NCBI GenBank assembly: GCA_018105865.1
Contig: CM030867.1
Location: 4,839,869 to 4,903,868, forward strand
Source: Metaphire vulgaris
Taxonomy: Eukaryota > Annelida > Clitellata > Crassiclitellata > Megascolecidae
Direction of reading: 5' to 3'
DNA length: 64,000 nucleotides
Shown: positions 1 through 11,569 of the stretch, piece after piece
Layout of the letters: each line of letters opens with the position of its first letter
How positions within the stretch are numbered: the stretch's first letter is position 1
The notes under the pieces: model-generated
Told to the model about the DNA's origin: nothing
What the model saw: the letters and a program-made list of their open reading frames with translations, nothing else
Databases searched by the model: none
Translations under genes and position numbers: made by a program

Positions 1-704
1 CCCGCAAAAAATACATATCTTGTAAAATATGAATCAGAAAGCCCGCACCCTCGCATTCTCCGCACCCTCCAATTGACCGCATATTCTCATTTCGCGGTGA
101 CAGTTGGGTTTGGAGACAAAAGCATTGTGGAGGGGACAGGATCAGCCTCACAGGGCGGGAGAGGGTTGACCCGGGCAAGGCGGGGGAGAGTATTGTCCCC
201 ATGCAGACCTCTACTACCAATCATGGTAGCCTTAAGTGTCTCTGAAATTCTGTACCTGGTACTTTCTTTGTATACCGAAATGCCATCAGTCTATCTCTAG
301 ACGGGCGTCAGCTACCCGGGGTTGGTCAGCTGCCTGCTGTTGGTCACTGTCAAAGGTGAACAGGTCATCTGTCACAACCCACCTGCCTTCGCCCGGGGCT
401 TTGTTGGGACTTGCTTCCACCAAAGAGAATCAGCCATGCATGAAATTGCTGTAGTGGGGGATACAACAATGCCCTATTGAGTTCATTTGGCTTTTAAACA
501 CTATGGGCAGGGGTAATTGGTGAAAAGTAGGGAATGGAAATGGGTGGGAAGGGTATGAGGAGATGAATTGGAAAGAGCTGCATTCTGTTGTCACAATTTC
601 TGTAGAATTTGAATCAGATTGGCCACACCTCTGCATTGCCCGCACGTGGCATTTTTGTTTGTAAAAAATCACATAGCCCGCAGGCAGTACGCGCGAAAAT
701 ACGG
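1..704. mobile_element. Partial TIR DNA transposon, right part
   Basis: The right end reads GCGCGAAAATACGG followed by TA at 705-706. Its reverse complement CCGTATTTTCGCGC resembles the ends of the TA-flanked element at 53452 and the remnant at 43542. Near both sides of this segment lie related blocks (GAATCAGA...GCCCGCA), as expected for long inverted ends. The left terminus is outside the window. No coding frame is convincing. The superfamily is uncertain, and a TA duplication suggests a mariner-type element. Confidence 0.5.
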
Positions 705-714
705 TAGACCAAGC

Positions 715-1135
715 AGGACACTGTTACAGTAGTCCAACCTTGATAGTATAACAACCTGGACCAGCTGTATCGCAGCACTTACAGTAAGGTAGCGTTGGAC
801 TTGCTTGATCTCCGTATTTGATAGTGGCAGCATCGAACTACACTGTTCACCTGGGCTTCCAGTGTCAGAGTTTAATCCAGTTTCACTCCTAAAAGACGCA
901 GACTTCCTGAGGTCGCGGCGAAAGGATCCCAGTTCAGCAGCCTCCTTCTGTCAGGGGTGCTGATCCACAGAAATTCCGTCTTGTCTAAGTTCAGCGCAAG
1001 AGGTTTTCCCGCGTCCAAGTGGTAACAGCAGAGAGGCAGCTATCGAGAGACTTCCGGAGCTGCTCTGACTCTGACGGGGGACAAAATGAATAAATTTGCC
1101 CGTCGTCTGCCTATGCATGAAATGACAGCCCAAAC
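715..1135 (-). mobile_element. L2/CR1-like LINE fragment, reverse transcriptase part
   Basis: The minus strand, with frameshifts, gives an ADDGQIYSF-type catalytic block, then LDSCLSAVTTW, then a TRRNFCGSAP-like stretch equivalent to KTEFLWxxxP, and later an LRLLGV-type block. These are in the order expected for the RT C-terminal half of L2/CR1 elements. It is too damaged to code. Confidence 0.6.
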
Positions 1136-1884
1136 GACTTCACTTGACCCAATGCCTGCCACATAAAGAATAAAAAGCAGCGTACAAAGTACATTAAGAA
1201 GTACGTTAAATTCTGCTACAGATCAGCATTATATGAAGAGCATTTGACATCCTTACTTATTATAGCGACTACACACTTTGAACCACAGTTTGATGTAACT
1301 ATCAGAAATGTATCAGTTTCATTTATCTCACAGTAGTTAAAAATTATTTAAATTAAAAGTGATATTCTGCAGTCTGCATTATATACTGCATAATAATTCA
1401 GTGATAAATAGTTATTATCAGTTATTCATTCACTATATAACTTAGTGTGTTTTACTCAATTAAATTTTTTGTACTTGTTGTGCACAGAGCTGTCAGAAGG
1501 CAGCAATGTGGCTCGTGGCTGAAAAACTTTGGATACTTCTTGAATTGGTGTCACAATAACAGCGTTGATTATTATTAATTCTGGTGTTACTATTTACTTA
1601 TATTGAAATGTTACAGAGTAAAGTCTTCTGCTAGTCCAGGAGCAGAGGTATACACAGATATGTTACAGAAGAATATGACTCCTTATATTACAACTCAGGT
1701 AAGCAGCTATGTTACTAATAGGTAGTTGAAAGTTTTGAAACATGGTAAAATACTGTGAATTTTGTTTTTGATATCTAAATTTCAAATCTGTGCTGCTCTA
1801 GTGTATCATTAACTTGTTCCATCAAGTCGACTTCGACTCCTGGTGATATCATGCAAGTAGTCTCCATTGTGAAGAATGTGCCCA
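1136..1884. other. AT-rich intron or flank around the first exon
   Basis: Apart from the exon at 1617-1698, this stretch is AT-rich with no transposon ends or coding frame that I recognise. No initiator exon for GCP2 is visible upstream of 1617. Confidence 0.5.
1617..1698 (+). CDS. TUBGCP2: GCP2 exon (first in window)
   Basis: 82 bp between a ttacag acceptor and a gtaagc donor. One base completes a codon from the upstream exon, then 27 codons follow, ending AEVYTDMLQKNMTPYITTQ. This matches the segment just after the GCP2 N-terminal helix. The acceptor could instead be the AG two bases further on, but that breaks the frame with no benefit. The donor is phase 0 and leads into the exon at 10005. 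Confidence 0.88.
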
Positions 1885-2923
1885 CTAACCTCTTCCAAGG
1901 GTTTGCCATCTTAAAACGGCGGCGGAAAACCATAGCCTAACGGAGTTCGCCGTTTTAAAACGTTGCGCTATATAAGCGACTGTGTACTGCGGACCTGCAC
2001 GATTTTCAAAAATCCAACGCGGCAACCGATTTAGTTCACATCCATTCGATAGGGGGCAGCACCGTTTTTGATAATGCTGACTATATATGCAAGAGATATT
2101 GGCTGTGTAAGAACCAAGGCTGGAAAATGTATAGGAAAAATCTTCAGCCGGAGGCTAGAATGGCCATAACTACGCCAAATATGGTCCGATCTTCAAAATT
2201 TTTGCACTATCCTGTTCCAATTACGCCTCCCTACAACTTTCTCGCTCACAGTTGGGGGGTCACCGCTGAAATTTTTTTTTGAGCTTTGAAACTTTTTTGT
2301 CGGACATGGTCCGATTTTGGGGTGTAGAGGGGACCCTACCCCCCAAATTTTTTTTGCACGGATGGTTCAAAAGACCAATAAAAATGCTCAACAATGGTGC
2401 AAACTGCATCTTTCTAGCTTCTATATAGTCTGAAATATACTGAGTTGTTCGGTTTTTCACATTGAAAATCCGTTCGCGTAATTGTAATTTCAGACAGCAA
2501 TTGACACTTGGGTATGAAACTTCATAACTACCCAAAATATGGTCCGACCTTCAAAATTTTGCACCATTCTGTTCCAATTACACTCCTCTAGAACTCTATC
2601 ACTCACATTTGGGGGTTTACCGCTGAAGACGTTTTGCTGTTGACCTTTGATCAAAATTTGAACAAATTGTTGGGGAGGGGTCCGATTTTGGGGTGTAGAG
2701 TGGTCCCTACCCCCAACTTTTTTCTTTTGGCATGGATGGATAGAAAGAGCAATAAAAATGCTCAACAACGGTGCAAACCGCATCTTTCTAGCTTCTATAT
2801 AGCCTGAAATATAGTAAGTTTATAACGTATATGTTCACGTTTTCAGACGAACGCCTTTTCCAAAAATTAATTCCCCCGTCGGGGGATGACTTTAAAAATT
2901 TAATTCCCTCTTTAAAAGGTTAA
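1885..2923 (+). mobile_element. piggyBac-like dimeric MITE, copy 1
   Basis: 1039 bp flanked by CTAA (a decayed TTAA) and TTAA. The left end CCTCTTCCAAGGG and right end CCCTCTTTAAAAGG are imperfect inverted repeats. Two palindromes lie near the left end (1905-1920 and 1948-1965). The interior holds two tandem relatives of one block with a period of about 374 bp, each with TTGGGGTGTAGAG and ATTTTGAAGATCGGACC-type signals on one strand or the other. There is no transposase, so it is non-autonomous. Confidence 0.82.
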
Positions 2924-3062
2924 ACAATGTCAGGCAGACCTGCTGCCGACATGGCTTCTGAAGGAGTCTGGATATGGTCACTCCATATCTAGTGGCTCTC
3001 ATGGCCACCTCTCTACGAACAGGTGAATTCCCGGCTAGATGGAAGCAGGCTGTGGTCCTTCC

Positions 3063-3338
3063 CAGTGGCAGTTCTGCGTGGGGATGAGTGGGTACGCATT
3101 TACTCACCGGACTTCCGAAATTCCTTTTTTTGCTTGTGAAAACCTATTTTTGGGTAAAAGTCTAGTAAAAGTAACTGGGTTGACCTGTTTTGCTTGGCAA
3201 CCTATTTTTTCTGGTAAAACTAGGAATAAAATTTCCTTTTTTCAGCATTTTTTATAGATTTTTTCTCCTATTTTTATCCGCCACCAACTTTCTATGAATT
3301 CATTCATCTCCCACCAAGAAATTTTGGAACCACCACTG
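3063..3338. mobile_element. Short hAT-type MITE in the L2
   Basis: 276 bp with ends CAGTGGCAGTTC and GGAACCACCACTG, flanked by an exact 8-bp duplication GTCCTTCC (3055-3062 and 3339-3346). The 8-bp duplication and CAGTGG termini are typical of hAT. The L2 frame (...QAVVLP...) resumes after it. Confidence 0.85.
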
Positions 3339-4491
3339 GTCCTTCCACACCTTTAGTGGCCAGGTATGGACTAGGCAGACCCAGGCAGCTTTCGCCCAGT
3401 CTCAAACTTAGCGTTTATTTCGAAGCTGGTGGAGAGACTGGTCAACAACAGGCTTGTTTCCTACTTGAATGTGAATGGTCTCCTGCCGAGAAATCAGTCT
3501 GCTTACCACCGGGGGCACTCGATGGAAACAGTGGTCCTACGGATTGTCAATGGTTTGATAGAATCGGCGGCCAGTGGTCGAAAATAGGCGGCCCATGGTC
3601 CACAGGCGCTCATCTGCCTACTCGACCTCCCAGCCACCTTCGACACAGTCGACCATGAGATCCTGTTTGACTGGCTTGATTGCTCTTACGGGCTAACTGG
3701 GGTGGCCCTTGCCTGGATTTGCAGCTATCTTGTCGACAGATCCCAGCTGGTCAGCTGGATGGGAAAGACGTCTACTCCCTCTCGGGTCCTCCATGGCATA
3801 CCCCAAGGTTTTGTGCTGGGTCCACTATTATTCATATTCTACACTGCGGAAATTAGCTGAATCATTGAATCATTTGGCTTTATGATGCATGCCTAGGCTG
3901 ACGATGTGCAGGTCTATTCGTCCTGCCTACCACCTGATGCTAGTGAACTTGGCACACGAGCTGAGTCGTGTATAGCGACCGTCCGGGTATGGACCGATCA
4001 GAATCGATTCTTGCTGAACCCGGCAAAGACAGAGTTTCTCTGGCTCACTACCCTCGCAAGGGACACCTCATTGACCGCACTGCCTTCGATGTTGAGGGTG
4101 TAGCTATAGTACCCACTAACCAGCTCCGTCTACTCGGTGTACTCCTCGAGTCGCTTTCGTGTGACTCACAATTAAACAACACTATCCGGTCAGGATACTT
4201 TCACTTGTGCCGGATTAGACAAGTGCAACGCTACCTACCAACCTCGGTGGTTTTCGACTTGGTCTGGGTACTGGTAGTTGCCTGCGTCGACTATTGTAAT
4301 AGTTTGCTATACGGACTACCGGATAGGCAACTAAATTGACTTCAGAGCGTTCTGAATGCTTCAGCTTGTCTCATCTACAGAACCAGATGGAGTGCCCATG
4401 TCACATCACTCCTTCAGGATCGTCTACACTGGTTGTGGATCCCCGAGTGCATGATGTTTAAGCATCTTTGGCTTATGCACCAGGCGCTTAA

Positions 4492-5171
4492 CCCCTTCAC
4501 CATTTATTAAAATTTTTAAATCCGTTACCATGGCGACGATTTATTTTAGTACGGCAATACATTGCTTTAAAATAGTTTAAATGCTTCTGATTTTGAAGTG
4601 AGAAAGCTAATAAAACCTTTAAAAATTGATGTAAAGGTCAGATTTAGTGTCCCTTTATCACTTTATGTCCTCAGTCATTGAATTTCTACTTGGAAATCAA
4701 AAGAATAAGGTCTTGCAAACGCTACGCGATAATCCGCTACTAGAACCAAAGGAACTCCAGTTGAACTTTGTAAAATTCCATTCAACTATGGCCATAAACC
4801 TCAAAATTGCTTTTATTCTATTTAGATTTGCCTTCGATTGTGATTTCCTGTGACTTATCCCCACTTTCTTGAGGAATTTTGCCGCATGGCAACGAATCTC
4901 CGGTCGCTAAGGAACCGCCATTACAGGTGAAGTCCAGGGATCGGATCGGAAAATATTGATTTTTCAAGAGATTTCGGCATAAATATTCTAAAAAATAAGC
5001 GCCATCTGGCGAATAAATGGACACTAAAGCCATATATGTATAATAATGAGCCAGACTCGTGGGCAACGGTTAGCCGTAGGCTTGCAAAGTACTGCCCAAG
5101 TCCCTCTCGGGATAAATGGCTAAGCGTTGATAGCGTAACCCGAGTCCGTCTCGGGGTAAACAGTAAAGGGG
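4492..5171. mobile_element. piggyBac-like MITE of a second family
   Basis: 680 bp flanked by TTAA (4488-4491) and TCAA (5172-5175). The ends are CCCCTTCACCAT and the inverse of CCCCTTTACTGT. Excision joins ...LMHQALN to DPFCPTYL of the host L2 in frame, confirming the limits. Near the right end two related blocks (AGTCCCTCTCGGGATAAA and AGTCCGTCTCGGGGTAAA) repeat in tandem. There is no coding sequence. Confidence 0.8.
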
Positions 5172-5412
5172 TCAACGATCCATTCTGTCCGACCTACCTG
5201 TCTGAACTGCTCAAAAGATCCTCAATGGTCGAACACCGCTCTCAACTATGCTCGAGGCTTAGCAATCATCTGATCATCCCTCTGCCCCTAAAGGCAGTGA
5301 GGTTTGGGGACAGGTCCTTCCGATGTGGAGGCCCCGCCTCGTGGAACTCGCTTTCTAAGTTGTTGACGGTTGAGACACTGCCGGATCGGTTCCGGGAACA
5401 CATGCAGTAACA

Positions 5413-5770
5413 TGGTCGTAACATTAAAAATTTATATCACCAGTTAAAAGAGTAACTGTTAAGTGTTGCCAAAAATACAGCAAAACCTTACGAAAACAAA
5501 AAACACTTTAAAGAATGTCCAACTTTTATGTAATGAGTGCTTTTGTTCCTTAATACTGTTGGAAAGCGACAGTCTCATGTTTGTTGATGCCAATGAACAG
5601 GTTAACTAATTTAAAATTTATCCACTTTTGTTCATGAACCATAGTAATATGATCTGAAAAGAACAATCCAGTCATTGATATTTACATTAAATATCATCAA
5701 GAAATGATATCGGCCATTTTCATACCAAATATTTAATTGAGGCAAGTAGTGTCAATGCACATGCGCACTT
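5413..5770. other. AT-rich intron sequence
   Basis: Between the L2 C-terminus and the RTE 3' end. No frame, inverted ends or tandem structure recognised. Confidence 0.5.
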
Positions 5771-6157
5771 CATTTGACCTCGTTTTTATTTACAGAATCA
5801 ATCTTCTTTCTTTCCTTCCGTTTTCCCTATTGGGTTGGACGATGGGTCTGAATGAGTTCCTTCCACTTCTGTCTGTCTCTTGCTGCTCTGGTCAATTGGA
5901 TGAAGCTCATTTGCATTTCTTCTGCATCCTTTTTAAAGTTTTCTATCCATGTTTTTCTTGGTCTTCCTTTTCTCTTCAACAAAGTTGTATCATGCTTTCT
6001 TTGGTATTCTTCCTTCCTTCATTATTTCAACATGACCAAACCATTTCAGTCTTCATTTCTGTATTGATTCGAGTATCGTTTCTTTTTGCTCTGTCTTTTC
6101 TCTGATCATTTCATTTCTTATTCTTTGTCTTCTGCTGACTCCTGCTATTCCTCTTAA

Positions 6158-7549
6158 CTAGTTCATTTCTGCAGTCATTAATCTTCTTTCGTCTTTCTTC
6201 TTTATGGTCCAGCATTCTGATCCATATAATAGTATTGGTTTGATCAGTGTATTATATAGCTTTAGTTTTGTTTTAAATGATATTTGTTTGTCTTTCCATA
6301 TATTCTGAAGTTTTCCAAATGCTGCACTTGCTAGTCCAATTCTCCTTATTATGTCTTCTTCACATAGTCCATCTTCTGTCAGTACTGATCCTAGGTATAC
6401 GAATTTTGGTATTTGTTCTATTATTTCCTTCTTTAGTTTTAGATTAACTTTTCCTTTCTTGTTCCCCGTGACCATTGCTTTAGTTTTCTGTGTATTTATT
6501 TTTAGCCCCACTTCTTCTCCGGCCTTGCTTATTTCATTGGTTAATGTTTGTAGGTGATCTGCTTTTGTTGTTATCACATCTATGTCATCTGCAAACCTTA
6601 AATTATTTATTGTTTGTCCATATACTTTTACTCCAGCATCTTCTTTTGTGTTTTGTATTGCTTTTTGCATTACCACATCTAGTATTATATTGAATAGCAG
6701 TGGAGATAAGCCACATCCTTGTCTCATTCCAATTGTTATCTCAAACCATTCTGTTAGTTCCCCATTAATTTTCACTCTGCTCATTGCTTTACTGTATAAG
6801 TTTTTTATGAGATTCACTAGCTTCTCTGGAATACCATAGTGCTTCAGTGCTTGCCATAGATCTTCATGCTGTATGCTTTCAAATGCTTGTTTGAAGTCAA
6901 TGAAATTGTGGTATATTTTCTTATTTGTTTCGCAATATTTTTCTACTATCCTTCTGATCGTATGTATTTGATCAATTGTACTCCTTCCCATTCTGAAGCC
7001 TGCTTGTTCCTCTGTCAATATTTCTTCTGAGTAGTGTTTGAGTCTTTGTTATAGCACATTTGTATATATTTTCCCTGGTATACTGAGTAAGCTTATTTCT
7101 CTATAATTATTGCAGTTTGTTTTATCCCCCCTTTTTATGTATTGGTACTATTATGGCTTTTCCCCAATCCTCTGGTGATTTTTCTTCTGCAAATATTTTA
7201 TTGCATAGGTTGTGGAATATATTCACTGTAAGTTCCTCTCCTGCTTGTAGCATTTCTGTTGTTATCATATCTGTTCCTGGAGATTTTCTAACTTTCAATC
7301 TTTTATGGCTTCTTTTATTTCCTCTTCTCTAAAGTTTGCTATTTCTTCTCCATCATTCTCTTCTCTGTTCTCCTTCCTTATGTTGGTTTCTTCATTGTTA
7401 TTGTCTGCTGTGTTGTATAATTCTTCAAAATAGTCTTTCCATCTTGTCATTATGTCTTTTTTGTTTTCTGATACTTTACCATTCTTGTCTGTTATTGTGG
7501 TTGTCTTCAATTGGATTTGTCCACATAATTCTTTGATCGTCTGGCACAA
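6158..7549 (-). pseudogene. Reverse transcriptase region of the RTE-like LINE
   Basis: The longest uninterrupted piece (6158-7018) carries EEQAGFRMGRSTIDQI, FIDFKQAFESI, GMRQGCGLSPLLFNI, LRFADDIDVI (FADD catalytic motif), NTQKTKAMV and LYGSECWTI in canonical order. A further piece (7295-7549) holds the preceding ...RWKDYFEELYN segment. Stops and frame changes separate them, so it is a pseudogene. The clade call RTE rests on the C-terminal GSECWTIKKKDE block and the RT layout. Confidence 0.85.
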
Positions 7550-7977
7550 TTTCCTTGAATTGTTGAGTAAGTTTGACCGTTCTATTTCTGCGCATTTTCC
7601 CAGTATTCAGTTTTCTTTGCACTTTTTACATTTCCTTTTTATTTCTTTTGTTATCCTATTGTATTCCTTTTTGGCTTCTTTATCCCCTTTCTCTTTCTTC
7701 GCTTTTAGGTTTTTCCTTTCATCACTCAGTTGTAGTACTATTTGTGTTATCCATGGCTTTTTCTTGTTCTTCTCTATATATCCTATTTGTTCTTCAGCAG
7801 TTTTAATGTATATTTCTTTTATTTCTTCCCATAGTTGGTCTATCTCTTTTTTGTCTTTTAGCAGATTTTTCTTTTCCATTTCCTCTTTCAATTTGCTCTT
7901 ATATTGTTCTTTAGTCGATTCATCCTTGAGTTTTTCTATATTAAATTTCTTTTGTGGCTTTGGTGTTTTTTTATTCT

Positions 7978-9016
7978 TTGACCTTTTGCTCGGGTTAGCC
8001 GTCTTAAGACGGCGGCGGAAAACTTTGACCAAACGGCGTTAGCCGTCTATAAACGGCGCGCTATATAAGCAACTGCGTACTGCGGACCTGCACGATTTTC
8101 AAAATTCCAACGCGGCAACCGAGTTAGCTCACATCCATTCGATAGGCGGCAGCACCGTTTTCGATAATACTGACTATATATGCAAGGGATATTGACTGTA
8201 GACTGACCAAGGCTGGAAAATGTATAGGAAAAATCTTCAGCCGGAGGCTAGAATGGCCATAACTACGCCGAATATGGTCCGATCTTCTTTTGCACTATTC
8301 TGTTCCAATTACACCTCCCAACAACTTTCCCGCTCACAGTTGGGGCGTCACCGCTGAAAATTTTTTTTTATTGAGCTTTGAAAATTTTTGTCGGAGATGG
8401 TCCGATTTTGGGGTGTAGAGTGGACCCTACCCCCCAAAATTTTTTTTTGCACGGATGGTTCGAAAGCCCAATAAAAATGCTCAGCAATGGTGCAAACCGC
8501 ATCTTTCTAGCTTCTATATAGCCTGAAATATACCGAGTTGTTCGGTTTTTGCATTGAAAATCCGTTCACGTAATTGTCATTTCAGCAGGCAATTGGTACT
8601 TGGGTATGAAACTCCATAATTACCCCAAATATGGTCCGATCTTCAAAATTTTTGCACCATTCTGTTCCAATTACACTCCTCTAGAACTCTATCGCTCACA
8701 TTTGGGGGTTTACCGCTGAAGACGTTTTGCTATTGACCTTTGATCAAAATTTAAACAAAATGTTGGGGAGGGGTCCGATTTTGGGGTGTAGAGTGGTCCT
8801 TACCCCCAACTTTTTTCTTTTGGCACGGATGGATAGAAAGAGCAATAAAAATGCTCAACAACGGTGCAAAACGCATCTTTCTAGCATCTATATAGCCTGA
8901 AATTTAGTAAGTTTATAACGTATATGTTCGCGTTTTCATACGAACGCCTTTTCCAAAAATTAATTCCCCCGACGCGGAATGACTTTAAAAATTTAATTCC
9001 CCCTTCAAAAGGTTAA
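7978..9016 (+). mobile_element. piggyBac-like dimeric MITE, copy 2
   Basis: 1039 bp including flanking TTGA and TTAA, exactly the length of copy 1. It carries a perfect 16-bp palindrome GCCGTCTTAAGACGGC (7998-8013) and an imperfect one at 8042-8057. The interior shows the same tandem block with a 374-bp period. It interrupts the RTE between endonuclease and RT. Confidence 0.87.
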
Positions 9017-9734
9017 CTTCAGTTTTAGTTTTGCTATAACTAGCTGGTGGTCGTTTCCTATATCTGCACTGGCGAATGACCTACAAGCAAGTATGCTTGA
9101 TTTCCATTTTTTATTTATGATTATACAGTCTATCATATTTATCACTTTGCCATCTGGTGATTCCCATGTGTATTTATGCTTCTTTTTTCTTGCTTTGAAA
9201 AAGGTGTTGCTTATTGCTAAGTCATATGTCAGGCAGAAGTTCAATAATCTTCATTCTCTTTCATTTTCTTCTCCATATCCAAATTTCCCAATTGCTCCCA
9301 TCCAGTTTTCCCATGAATGCCCTACTGTGGCATTATAATCTCCCATTATAATTAATAAGTCATGTCTTGGTATTTGTTTGATTTCACCCTGTAACATTTC
9401 ATAGAATTTTTCTAGTTCTTCATCTTTTGCTGCTGATGCTGGTGCATATACTTGAAAGATTGTCATTTTCCCGTAGTTTATGTGAAATCTTGCTTTTATT
9501 ATTCTTTCCGATATTGCCTTGTATCCAATTAAAGCCTTTGTTGCTTCTTTTCTGATCATAATACCTACTCCTTCCTGGTGTTTATTATCATCTTTTCCTG
9601 CATATATGATTTTGACATAGAATCAATCAACGACAGAATCAAAGACCGCAGAAATTTCTATTGCTATGCTATCTTTATAAAATTATTTTTCCTCATTATT
9701 GGTTGAAGACAGATTGATTCAATAATAATTTAAG

Positions 9735-9820
9735 TTTTTGTATCCTTGTCACGGAGCCCTTCTATCCGTGTCACGGAACCATGTGGTTCCATGGAACACA
9801 CTTTGGGAAACCCTGGGTTA
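9735..9820. mobile_element. hAT-like terminus remnant
   Basis: Reads ...CACGGAACCATGTGG, TTCCATGGAACAC and TTTGGGAAACCCTGG. This resembles the ends of hAT elements that open CAGGGTTTCCCAAAG on the other strand. No partner end or duplication was found. Confidence 0.4.
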
Positions 9821-10004
9821 AAGTATAAAAAGCCATTTTTGTTTTTCAAGTCTATAGTTGTCTGTCATTATTTTAGCTGTCTTGTACCTTGAAATTCTCA
9901 ATATTATGGTCCCAAATGATTTTAGTGGATTGTTTTATATATGTTTTGTACTGTCGTGTTTGATGAATCATTGACTCTAATGCCAATACTTGTTTGTTCT
10001 TTAG

Positions 10005-10096
10005 GTTTCTGCTCATGCTGCTCGCCAAAAGTTAACTGAACAGTCACTCACTGCTAGGGAATTTCTTCATAAATATGATGAGCTCAAGTTAAAGAA
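10005..10096 (+). CDS. TUBGCP2: GCP2 exon
   Basis: 92 bp after a ctttag acceptor. The translation starts VSAHAARQKLTEQSL and ends EFLHKYDELKLK plus two bases (AA). The split codon is completed to Asn by the T that opens the next exon. The donor is the weak but acceptable gttagt. VSAHxA and FLxKYDELKxKN are characteristic of animal GCP2. Confidence 0.92.
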
Positions 10097-10198
10097 GTTA
10101 GTATATTATCAAGTGAAGGATCTATTTTGAATTCCAAGTTGAGATACATAGTAAAAAAATTTAAATGCTCATTCTAGCATAATTAGGTTAATAAGCCA

Positions 10199-11175
10199 AT
10201 TTATATAGCGCAGAAACATCGATGAAGGGCCAAAGGCTAGAGTGCTTTACACTTATACGAGGTCTCATAGAAATAAGTTTTAAGTTTCCTTGCGAATGAA
10301 TCGAGATTGGACTCTCTAGTCACGTGGCCAGGTAATGCATTCCAAAGAATGGGATTACAACACTTGAACGAGCTCTTGCCAAATTTTGCAGTCAGGGACG
10401 GAGGAGGGATGACCATTTTGACATCTTGACTGGACCTCAGTTGCAGATGCCTGTCAGTAATGGTAATGGTTCTGGACAACTTCTAGAGCGCCGTAGCATG
10501 GCGAAAGCCAAAGTCAAAGGCACTGTCAACAACGCTGACAAATCAACTTGGAATGGAAGATGTTGATCTTGAGGGAAAATCCGCTCAGATGGCACAAAAG
10601 AGTTCGCTGCCGTGTTGAAATTGGGCAGTGAGCCCTTCAGAAGGTGGTCTTCCACAAGAAGGCGTTCATTCGAAGAGTCAGCAAAAACGCAGAAAGGCTG
10701 TTGAAGGAATGCATGGATGCTGGGAAAAATTCTCTGCATGGCGAAAATCAGGCGGTGAATCCTTGAGGGCGGTCAGCTGCGAGACAGTACTCCATCGTTG
10801 AACTTGACGGGAACAGACTGAAGATGGAATTCTGCATGTGAACTGGAACAGTCTTTGCTCTTTGATTTCATCGACTGGCTGGTGGCTTACATAAATGGCA
10901 GGCCAACCATGCTGACACGGGCGACTTAAATCCAATTCATTTGGCGCAGAGAACCGCAAAGACGATCGCTAACCGCTTCGAAAACGACAGCTGGGCGACA
11001 ATCCACATGATTAGCGCAAAGAAATAATGGCAAAACGTCGGTAAAACCGCCAAGAACGGCATTATTTCGAAGCACATACAGACACACTGGATTGTGCATT
11101 GCTCGGAACGTGAGGATACACCTCTTATAGGCGATACGCTCCAGGATACGAAGCCAATGTAGCTTCTCCTTCAAA
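10199..11175 (-). mobile_element. Two L2-like LINE 3' fragments in tandem
   Basis: The minus strand at 10237-10479 gives FKCCNPILWNALPGHV and LDSFARKLKTYFY, the usual L2 C-terminus, ending in a TATATAGCGC-type 3' tail near 10204. From 10480 a second fragment opens with another 3' tail (CTAGAGCGCCGTAGCATGG on the + strand) and continues to LHWLRILERIAYKRCILTF at 11174. Both are 5' truncated. Confidence 0.72.
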
Positions 11176-11569
11176 AAAATACAATAATATGATTCCTTTT
11201 AATTTGAGTGTATTCTGCTGTGAAGAACCTTGGTCATTTTGGCCTATAATCTGAATTTGTCATACCTGAAGTCAGTCTATTTTATCAGCGTGCATGTTAA
11301 AACAATCTTTTATCAGATGTTCATGTATGCCTTATATACTTGCAGATAAGTTGAAAAATTTGTGCATTAAAATTCGCATTAAAACGCTTTTCTGCGAGCT
11401 GATGTAAGCTTCCAAAGAATTTTTTTTGACAAAACATTGCCTAATGTATTGCAACATGCAGTCTTGTTGTGTTTATTTAAAAACTTTTTCTATTATGCAA
11501 CAAATTGGTGAATTATTTTAAGAAGTACAGTATCCCAACTGTTAAAAGAATTCTATAATACTTCTGTCA
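11176..11569. other. AT-rich intron, nothing recognised
   Basis: No frame, inverted ends or tandem repeats seen before MITE copy 3. Confidence 0.5.

Larger units (their letters stand above)
2924..5412 (+). mobile_element. L2/CR1-like LINE, RT domain to C-terminus, broken
   Basis: Translation with frameshifts gives the RT series in order: FRPVSNL, NQSAYHRGHSMET, LDLPATFDTVDHEIL, GIPQGFVLGPLLF, ADDVQVYSS, LLNPAKTEFLW, LRLLGVLL, VDYCNSLLYGLP, LHWLWIPE and a C-terminal SFRCGGPASWNSL. The 5' end abuts MITE copy 1. Two smaller DNA elements sit inside (3063-3338 and 4492-5171), and removing each restores the reading. Stops and frameshifts show it is dead. Confidence 0.85.
5771..9640 (-). mobile_element. 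RTE-like LINE with endonuclease and RT, split by a MITE
   Basis: Read on the minus strand from about 9640: an apurinic-type endonuclease with VYAPASAAKDEELEKFY, IMGDYNATVG and GNDHQLVIAKLKLKL, a Lys-rich linker, then RT and the Cys/His-poor C-terminus ending near 5771. The 5' end is truncated inside the endonuclease. MITE copy 2 (7978-9016) cuts it between LKLKL and the KNKKTPKPQ linker. Stops break the frame near 7020-7060 and 6155. Cellular role: target-primed reverse transcription when intact. Confidence 0.87.

Noticed and set aside
1140..1616. GCP2 first coding exon
   Set aside because: I looked for the expected N-terminal helix before 1617 and found no in-frame match with splice sites.
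7452..8042. 196-codon Phe/Ser-rich + strand frame
   Set aside because: It is the reverse side of the Lys-rich RTE linker and RT. The minus strand carries the recognisable motifs.
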